Part shown: positions 58,545-64,000 of the stretch, in pieces
Layout of the letters: every line of letters starts with the position of its first letter
How positions within the stretch are numbered: position 1 is the first letter of the stretch
Origin: Izhakiella australiensis
Lineage (GTDB): Bacteria > Pseudomonadota > Gammaproteobacteria > Enterobacterales > Enterobacteriaceae
DNA length: 64,000 nucleotides
Direction: 5' to 3'
NCBI RefSeq assembly: GCF_002006995.1
Contig: NZ_MRUL01000011.1
Location: forward strand, 1-64,000
Made by a program: the position numbers and the translations under genes
Notes under the pieces: generated by a model
Told to the model about the DNA's origin: nothing
What the model saw: only the letters and a program-made list of their open reading frames with translations
Database searches by the model: none

Positions 58545-59003
58545 TTATTTTGCCTGAGCCTGTTGCTCGTAATGGCCGATTTTGTCAACTTTAGCCGTTG
58601 AGCCGCCGCCTTCAAATTCTGAATTCAGCCAGGCATTGACGATGGTCTTTGCCAGTTCAGGCCCGATGACGCGCGCACCCAAGGTAATAACCTGGGCGTT
58701 GTTGCTTTTACGCGCCCGCTCGGCAGAGTAGGTATCGTGACACTGCGCAGCGCGCACGCCCGGTACTTTATTGGCAACGATTGCCATACCGATTCCGGTG
58801 CCACAGATCAGTATGCCGCGTTCGAACTGACCCTCTTTGATGGCTGTGGCGACGCTGTAGGCGACGTCCGGGTACATGGTATTGTCCGTCCGGGCATCGC
58901 TGCTGTAATCAGATACCGCGATATTCTTTTCCTGCAAAAAAGCTTTAATCAGATTTTTCAGTTCAAGCGCCGCGTCATCGGCGCCAATCGCAATTGATTT
59001 CAT
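58545..59003 (-). CDS. RpiB/LacAB-family isomerase, probable D-erythrulose-4-phosphate isomerase
   Basis: 152-residue sugar-phosphate isomerase. Start MKSIAIGADDAALELK, catalytic Cys67 in GILICGTGIGMAIVANK, and the phosphate-binding CHDTYSAERARKSNNAQVI with HD at 89-90. It is longer than standard RpiB by a short tail. In Brucella (EryI) and mycobacteria (DerI), this family turns D-erythrulose-4-phosphate into D-erythrose-4-phosphate. The companion kinase and isomerases across the divergent promoter support that role; ribose-5-phosphate isomerase B is the alternative. Confidence 0.8.
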   Translation of the reverse strand: MKSIAIGADDAALELKNLIKAFLQEKNIAVSDYSSDARTDNTMYPDVAYSVATAIKEGQFERGILICGTGIGMAIVANKVPGVRAAQCHDTYSAERARKSNNAQVITLGARVIGPELAKTIVNAWLNSEFEGGGSTAKVDKIGHYEQQAQAK

Positions 59004-59324
59004 CGCTCACTCCTCAGGTTTCTATTGAGGTCGCTGTACTGCTGACAACGATCCTGTCGGGTAGGGAATTAGCCTGCCACAACATCGCTCATATGTTCAA
59101 TACCTGTTCATTTGTTTTTTTAATATTTGCTTATTGGTGCCCGTAAATTAGCAAAGTGAAGCGGATTAATCGGTAAGTAAGGGCAGAAAACGGCGAATAA
59201 TGAAACTTCATGAGCAGGATCACAGTTTTCAGGCGGGCTGTTGGGTTTTGAACATTTATAATAGTAATGTTCATTTGTTCGCGCAGTGATAATACAGACA
59301 AGAAGACCCAACGAGGACTCAATC
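59004..59324. promoter_or_regulatory. Divergent control region of the putative tetrulose locus
   Basis: A 321-base region between the RpiB-like gene and the rightward operon. The 12-mer TGTTCATTTGTT is found at 59105-59116 and 59268-59279, with another TGTTCA at 59094-59099. An inverted repeat TGAACATT (59249-59256) and AATGTTCA (59266-59273) flanks a perfect -10 TATAAT at 59257-59262. An operator over the -10 suggests repression, in the style of DeoR-type regulators. No regulator gene lies in the window. Confidence 0.55.
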
Positions 59325-59435
59325 ATGCGTTACAGCCTTTTCTATTTTTTACAACACCCGCTTCTGATTGCCGCCGGTAACAGATTGCCTGATACCAGTA
59401 AAAGCATTACCTGCCTGGCCGGAGGTGAAAAATGA
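59325..59435 (+). CDS. 36-aa ORF translationally coupled to the MFS transporter gene
   Basis: A 36-codon ORF starting MRYSLFYFLQHPLLIAAG has GAGGA 7 bases before its ATG. Its TGA overlaps the ATG of the transporter gene (ATGA), and the last codons contain that gene's GGAGGTG ribosome site. The first half is hydrophobic and could insert in the membrane; the rest is polar with one Cys. It may be a leader peptide that controls transporter translation or a small membrane partner. I do not recognise a family. Confidence 0.5.
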   Translation: MRYSLFYFLQHPLLIAAGNRLPDTSKSITCLAGGEK

Positions 59436-60772
59436 GTATTCAGGCTTCCTCTTCGGCGGTTGAAACCAGTGCGATCCGCAAAATCTCACTGCGACTGGTC
59501 CCGTTCGTCGCACTGATGTTCTTTATCAACTTCCTCGACCGTACCGCCATTTCCTTTGCCGGTCCCAACGGTATGAACCAGGATCTGGGCATCACCGCCG
59601 CTCAGTTTGGCCTGGCATCCGGGGTGTTCTTTATTGGCTATATCCTGCTGGAAGTGCCAAGCAACCTGGCTCTGCATCGTTTTGGCGCCCGTAAGTGGCT
59701 GGCGCGCATCATGATCAGCTGGGGGATTGTTTCTTTACTGTTTGCCTGGGTGAGCAGCCTGCCGGGTCTTTACACCTTGCGCGTTCTGCTGGGGATTGCC
59801 GAAGCAGGATTTTTCCCCGGCGCTATCCTTTATCTCAGTATGTGGGTACCGGCCCGCCATCGCAGTAAGGTGCTGTCACTTTTCTATCTGGCGCAGCCCC
59901 TGACCGTGGTATTTGGCGCGCCGCTGGCGGCCGCGCTGATTGAACAGCACGGGCTGTTTGGCATGGAAGGCTGGCGCATCATGTACCTGGGGGTGTCAAT
60001 TCCGGCAATTTTGATTGGCGCGGTCACGCTGTTCTGGCTGGTTGATTCACCGCGTGATGCCAAATGGCTGGATAAGGAAGAAAAGCGCTGGCTGATTAGC
60101 GAGCTGGAAAAAGAGAATAAGCGTAAAAGCGATGTTAATCATCCCAGCGTGCGAACCGTAATGACTAATGGGCGCGTCTGGATGCTGTGCCTGATTTACT
60201 TCGGCTTTATTTACGGCCTGTATGCGCTGGCATTTTTCCTGCCGACCATTATCAGCGGCTTCCAGCAGCAGTTCGGCACCACCTTTAACGTGATGCAGAA
60301 GGGCGTCATTACCGGCGTGCCTTACCTGATTGCCGCCGTAGTGATGTTTTTCTGGTCGAAAGATGCCTCGCGTCGCGGCTGCAAAACCTGGCATATCGCG
60401 CTGCCTGCGCTGGCGGGCGGCATCAGCGTACCGCTGGCGCTGTATATGAATACGCCGATGGCGACGATTCTGGTGATTTCAATCACCGCCAGCGCCATTT
60501 TTGCCGCCTTGCCTAATTTCTGGACTTTGCCGACGCAGTTTTTGACCGGCGCCTCGGCGGCGGCGGCGATTGCGTTGATCAATACCTTAGGGAATATCGC
60601 CGGTTTCTCTGCGGGCTATCTCACCGGCATGCTGCACGATGCCACCAACAGTTACACCCTGCCAATGATGGTTGTGGGCGGATTTATGCTGCTCTCGGCG
60701 CTGCTGATGTTGTTGCTTAACGCCAGCGGTAAGAGCAAGCCAGCCCAACTTGCACAGGAGCATTCACAATGA
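59432..60772 (+). CDS. MFS transporter, anion:cation symporter (ACS) family
   Basis: 446-residue inner-membrane transporter with twelve predicted helices and a charged central loop (about residues 205-240). The signature INFLDRTAISFAGPNGMNQDLGI near residue 30, read as two stretches, and the RWGARK-like HRFGARKWLARIMISWGI are typical of the ACS group (GudP, GarP and tartrate/phthalate carriers). In this operon it probably imports the sugar or sugar acid used by the kinase. GGAGGTG lies 5 bases before the ATG. Its stop overlaps the kinase start by ATGA. Confidence 0.88.
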   Translation: MSIQASSSAVETSAIRKISLRLVPFVALMFFINFLDRTAISFAGPNGMNQDLGITAAQFGLASGVFFIGYILLEVPSNLALHRFGARKWLARIMISWGIVSLLFAWVSSLPGLYTLRVLLGIAEAGFFPGAILYLSMWVPARHRSKVLSLFYLAQPLTVVFGAPLAAALIEQHGLFGMEGWRIMYLGVSIPAILIGAVTLFWLVDSPRDAKWLDKEEKRWLISELEKENKRKSDVNHPSVRTVMTNGRVWMLCLIYFGFIYGLYALAFFLPTIISGFQQQFGTTFNVMQKGVITGVPYLIAAVVMFFWSKDASRRGCKTWHIALPALAGGISVPLALYMNTPMATILVISITASAIFAALPNFWTLPTQFLTGASAAAAIALINTLGNIAGFSAGYLTGMLHDATNSYTLPMMVVGGFMLLSALLMLLLNASGKSKPAQLAQEHSQ

Positions 60773-62508
60773 CCTATTTGTTTAACCAGCCCTCGGCCTT
60801 TGCCAGTGAATTAATTGAAGGCTTTGTCGCCGCAAATGCCGACAAAGTGCGCCAGGTTTCCGGCGGCGTGGTGCGTAGCACCCGCAGCCAACCAGGAACG
60901 GTGGCGGTTGTCATCGGGGGCGGGTCTGGCCACTATCCGGCATTTGCCGGGCTGGTTGGTCAGGGGCTGGCGCACGGCGCGGCGATGGGCAACCTGTTTG
61001 CCTCGCCGTCTGCCCAGCAGATTTATAACGTCGCGCGCGCGGCAGAAAACGGCGCCGGCGTGCTGCTCACATTTGGTAACTATGCCGGTGACGTATTGCA
61101 CTTTGGTCAGGCCTGCGAACGCCTGAAGGCTGAAGGCATTCCCTGTGAGATCGTTACCGTTACCGACGATATTTCCAGCGCCAGGCCTGAAGAGATTGAA
61201 AAGCGTCGCGGCGTAGCCGGTGATTTGACGGTGTTCAAAGTCGCCAGCGCCGCCGCCGAAGCCGGGCTGAGCCTGGACGAAGTGACGGCGATGGCGCGCC
61301 AGGCTAATGCACGTACTCGTTCGCTGGGCGTGGCCTTTTCTGGCTGCACGTTGCCAGGCGCGGAACAGCCGCTATTTGAGGTCGCCAAAGGCACGATGGC
61401 GCTGGGGATGGGGATCCACGGTGAGCCGGGGATCAGTGATACCGAGGTGCCGCGTGCTGATGCGCTGGCGGAACTGTTCGTTGAGCGTCTGCTACAGGAA
61501 TTACCACCGGGCGTGACCGAAGCGAAAGGGCAGCGCTGTGCGGTGATCCTTAACGGCCTGGGGTCGGTGAAATATGAAGAGCTGTTTGTGGTTTACCGTC
61601 GCATAGCCCAACTGCTGCAAGAGCATGGTATTGAGGCAGTCGAACCCGACGTCGGCGAATTCGTCACCAGCTTCAATATGGCTGGCGCCTCCCTGACGCT
61701 GATGTGGCTGGACGCTGACCTGGAAACATACTGGCGTGCCCCCTGTAACACGCCGGCCTACCGTAAAGGCAGCGTAATAAAGGCGGAGCCGCTGAGCGCC
61801 GCAGAACGCGAAGTGGTGGTGCAGGAAGATATTCCGCCCGCTTCTGATGCGGCAAAACGATCCGCTCGCTGCGTGCTGGCGCTGTTGGAAACCGTTGCGC
61901 AAACCATCAATGACAACGCCCAGGAACTTGGCCGTATTGATGCTGTGGCTGGCGATGGCGATCACGGTATTGGCATGGCGCGCGGGGCGAATGGCGCGGT
62001 GGAAAAAGCGCGTGAAGTTGCCCGGCGCGATGCCGGCGCCGGAACCCTGCTGTGCCGCGCCGCCGATGCCTGGGCCGATAAGGCCGGGGGAACCTCCGGC
62101 GCGCTCTGGGGCGTGGCGCTGAATGCACTGGGTACGGCATTGGGCGATGAACTGGCGCCGGATGCCGAACGCGTAGCGCTGGGGGTTACTCATGCCAGAG
62201 AGGGCATTATGCACTTTGGTAAAGCCAAACCCGGCGATAAGACCATGGTTGACGTGCTGGTGCCGTTCAGCGATACGCTCAATCAGCAGGTGGCGCAAGG
62301 GGCCTCGCTGGTCGATGCCTGGCTCGCGGCGGCGGCGGTTGCGCAGCAAAGCGCCCAGGATACCGCGCAGCTGTTGCCGAAAATGGGCCGGGCGCGTCCG
62401 CTGGCAGAGAAGAGCCTGGGCACCCCTGATGCCGGTGCAATATCGCTGGCTTTGATCGTTGAGGCCGTCGGTAAGCTACTGCAAAGCAATCAGGGAGGTG
62501 CGGCATGA
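60769..62508 (+). CDS. Fused DhaK-DhaL kinase, probable erythrulose/dihydroxyacetone kinase
   Basis: 579-residue ATP-dependent ketose kinase. The DhaK half (about 1-330) has GGGSGHYPAF and the His that forms a hemiaminal with the substrate in GMGIHGEPG (His217). The DhaL half (about 360-575) has the Mg-ATP motif AGDGDHGIGMARG near 393. Fusion shows it uses ATP directly rather than the PTS. The family includes dihydroxyacetone kinase and L-erythrulose kinase (LerK). Neighbours favour the tetrulose option; dihydroxyacetone remains possible. Coupled to both neighbours by ATGA overlaps. Confidence 0.88.
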   Translation: MTYLFNQPSAFASELIEGFVAANADKVRQVSGGVVRSTRSQPGTVAVVIGGGSGHYPAFAGLVGQGLAHGAAMGNLFASPSAQQIYNVARAAENGAGVLLTFGNYAGDVLHFGQACERLKAEGIPCEIVTVTDDISSARPEEIEKRRGVAGDLTVFKVASAAAEAGLSLDEVTAMARQANARTRSLGVAFSGCTLPGAEQPLFEVAKGTMALGMGIHGEPGISDTEVPRADALAELFVERLLQELPPGVTEAKGQRCAVILNGLGSVKYEELFVVYRRIAQLLQEHGIEAVEPDVGEFVTSFNMAGASLTLMWLDADLETYWRAPCNTPAYRKGSVIKAEPLSAAEREVVVQEDIPPASDAAKRSARCVLALLETVAQTINDNAQELGRIDAVAGDGDHGIGMARGANGAVEKAREVARRDAGAGTLLCRAADAWADKAGGTSGALWGVALNALGTALGDELAPDAERVALGVTHAREGIMHFGKAKPGDKTMVDVLVPFSDTLNQQVAQGASLVDAWLAAAAVAQQSAQDTAQLLPKMGRARPLAEKSLGTPDAGAISLALIVEAVGKLLQSNQGGAA

Positions 62509-63281
62509 CTCAGCCCGCAATCTGGCTTGGCGTTAGTCTGAAAATGTATTTCGGCTATCAGCAAACCCTGAACTGGAGCCAGGCGGTGGCCGGGATTGCC
62601 CGCCAGCATCCGGCGGTAAAGAGCGGGGAGGTCGGTTTATTTATTCTGCCCGCCTTTCCCGCGCTGACCGCGATTAAAGCCATCTTTAACGATACGCCGG
62701 TGCGTGTGGGCGCGCAGGACATCTGCCATGCAGAAAACGGCGCCTGGACTGGTGAAGTCAGCGCCAGCATGCTGGCGGAGATCGGCTGTAGCCTGGCGGA
62801 GATCGGCCATGCCGAGCGTCGCCGTTATTTCTTCGAAGATGATGCCACTATCGCCGCCAAAGTCGCCATCGCGCTGCGCCATGACCTGACGCCGGTGCTA
62901 TGCCTCGGCGAGCCGGATCGGGTCGATCCACAGCAGGCCATCACGGTCTGCACGCAGCAGGTGGAAGCCTATTTACAGGATGCGCGGGCGCAGGGGTTAC
63001 AGGGCGAGGTGATTCTCGCCTATGAACCGCAGTGGGCTATTGGCGCGCCTCAGCCGGCGCCGGATGACTATATCCGAACCGTGTGCGCCGGGCTGAAAAA
63101 ACTCACCGCGCAGGGCATTTCACTGCGGATTATCTATGGCGGCAGCGCCGGACCGGGTCTGTTGCAGCGGCTTGACGGCGACGTTGAAGGACTATTTCTT
63201 GGGCGTTTTGCCCACGACCCGGTAGCGCTGCGTCAGATTATTGATGAAGCTGCCGCGTTGGTTAATCGCTCGCTAAGTTAA
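62505..63281 (+). CDS. Triosephosphate isomerase-family enzyme, probable tetrulose-phosphate isomerase
   Basis: 258-residue TIM-fold isomerase. Catalytic Lys13 (SLKMY), His102 (EIGHAERR) and Glu174 (AYEPQWAIG) are kept, as is the phosphate site YGGSAGPG. But the usual GNWK start motif reads VSLK and the flexible loop WAIGTG reads WAIGAP, so it is not a housekeeping TpiA. Related paralogues act on L-erythrulose-1-phosphate (LerI) or tetrulose-4-phosphate (EryH). The start overlaps the kinase stop, which points to a product made by that kinase. Confidence 0.85.
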   Translation: MTQPAIWLGVSLKMYFGYQQTLNWSQAVAGIARQHPAVKSGEVGLFILPAFPALTAIKAIFNDTPVRVGAQDICHAENGAWTGEVSASMLAEIGCSLAEIGHAERRRYFFEDDATIAAKVAIALRHDLTPVLCLGEPDRVDPQQAITVCTQQVEAYLQDARAQGLQGEVILAYEPQWAIGAPQPAPDDYIRTVCAGLKKLTAQGISLRIIYGGSAGPGLLQRLDGDVEGLFLGRFAHDPVALRQIIDEAAALVNRSLS

Positions 63282-63292
63282 GGAGAAAGCAG

Positions 63293-64000
63293 ATGGCCAT
63301 TGGATTGAGTACCTATGCCTACTTCTGGCGGGCATCGCAGCAGGTGCCTCAGCCATTGTCGTTGGCGCAGATGTTGCAGCAAACCGCCGACCTCGGCGTT
63401 TCACTGTTCCAGATTTGTGATTACGCCCCCATTGAAAGCTGGTCTGATGAGCAGCTGCAGGCGCTTCGTCGTCAGGCTGACCAACTTGGCATGACGCTGG
63501 AGCTGGGAACCCGCGGACTGGATAGCGCGCAGCTGACGCGCTACCTGCACATTGCGCAAATTCTTGGCGCCCGCGTTATTCGTTCGATGTTTAACAGCGC
63601 CACTCAGCGCCCGACTGAACAGCAGGCTTCTGCGCTGCTGGGCGCGATTTTGCCCGCCTTTGAGCGTCAGCGGGTCGCACTCTGTCTGGAAACCTATGAG
63701 CAGGTAAAAAGTCACACCCTGATGGCGGTTATTAATCATCATCCCTCTGATTATTTAGGGATTTGCCTGGATCCTGCCAACTGCGTCGCAGCCCTGGAAT
63801 TACCAGAGCAGGTGATTGAAAACACCGCTGACCGGGTACTGAATCTGCATGTGAAAGATTTCGCTTTCTCAAGACGCGATGGCTGGGTCGGCTTTACGCT
63901 GGCAGGCTGTCCGCTGGGAGAAGGACTGCTTGATTATGATGCCATGATTGCCCGGGTTCGACCGCAGCAAAAAGGCATTAACCAGATCGTCGAACACTGG
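63293..64000 (+). CDS. Xylose-isomerase-like TIM-barrel isomerase/epimerase (partial, 3' end outside window)
   Basis: An ORF starts at ATG 63293 (MAIGLSTYAYFWRASQ) 11 bases past the preceding stop, with AAGGAG eight bases before it, and runs open to the window end (236 residues). Family features are LFQICDYAPIESW, LCLETYEQ (metal-binding Glu), GICLDPANCV (Asp) and LNLHVKDF (His). This is the AP-endonuclease-2-like sugar phosphate isomerase/epimerase group, which includes Brucella EryC, a tetrulose-4-phosphate racemase. It is probably the next enzyme of the same pathway. Confidence 0.82.
   Translation, partial: MAIGLSTYAYFWRASQQVPQPLSLAQMLQQTADLGVSLFQICDYAPIESWSDEQLQALRRQADQLGMTLELGTRGLDSAQLTRYLHIAQILGARVIRSMFNSATQRPTEQQASALLGAILPAFERQRVALCLETYEQVKSHTLMAVINHHPSDYLGICLDPANCVAALELPEQVIENTADRVLNLHVKDFAFSRRDGWVGFTLAGCPLGEGLLDYDAMIARVRPQQKGINQIVEHW

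Noticed and set aside
61501-62349. 282-codon minus-strand ORF opposite the kinase gene
   Set aside because: Mirror of a GC-rich real gene with strong domain motifs on the plus strand; its own sequence shows no family features.
1-64000. tRNA, rRNA, CRISPR arrays, insertion sequences other than the prophage
   Set aside because: Looked for; no cloverleaf, regularly spaced repeat array or IS transposase was recognised.

Overview
This is a 64 kb chromosomal window from a gamma-proteobacterium of the order Enterobacterales. Gene content and order largely follow the Escherichia coli purM-uraA, bamC-dapE-ypfM and nudK-ypfG-tktB-talA neighbourhoods. Three features point away from E. coli and, by inference, towards Erwiniaceae or a related family: mgtE, a Pseudomonas-type pstCAB next to ppk-ppx, and a pair of membrane-anchored DsrE proteins. 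I saw no tRNA, rRNA or CRISPR array.

Layout. (1) 1-4866: one end of a Mu-like transposable prophage (repressor, Ner, MuA, MuB). It is inserted into lsrK, the autoinducer-2 kinase gene, whose 3' part resumes at about 4868. The prophage has a large internal deletion: MuB runs straight into late baseplate genes. (2) 4868-11166: accessory region with the lsrK remnant, a cupin, three short-chain dehydrogenases (SDRs) each beside a regulator (AraC, TetR, HxlR), and an unknown gene. The TetR/SDR pair shares a perfect 27-bp palindrome, and that SDR carries a 3' frameshift. (3) 11346-22291: mgtE, yfgG, tehB, ppx, ppk, then divergent pstC-pstA-pstB, a polyphosphate/phosphate cluster. (4) 22293-28828: purN-purM, upp-uraA, hda (probable CTG start), yfgD, bepA. 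(5) 28829-33761: AT-rich gap, two tandem DsrE-like genes, a diguanylate cyclase, perM. (6) 33800-43832: conserved housekeeping block bcp-gcvR / dapA-bamC / purC / ypfJ-tmcA / ypfH / ypfN-dapE-yffB and the 19-aa gene ypfM. (7) 43945-50591: two tandem AcrD-like RND pumps, neither with its own membrane-fusion gene. (8) 50592-55109: a candidate small RNA, ansP, nudK, ypfG. (9) 55191-64000: tktB-talA, then a divergent sugar locus: an RpiB-like isomerase on one side and, on the other, a 36-aa ORF, an MFS transporter, a fused dihydroxyacetone-kinase-type kinase, a TIM-like isomerase and a TIM-barrel isomerase/epimerase cut by the window end.

How the genes work together. The most interesting unit is the last one. 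Its kinase and three isomerase families match known tetrulose (erythrulose/erythritol) pathways that end in D-erythrose-4-phosphate, and it sits next to transaldolase and transketolase, which consume that compound. I infer a ketotetrose utilisation locus wired into the pentose phosphate pathway. At the other end of the window, the prophage insertion should abolish AI-2 phosphorylation and so uncouple the lsr quorum-sensing system.
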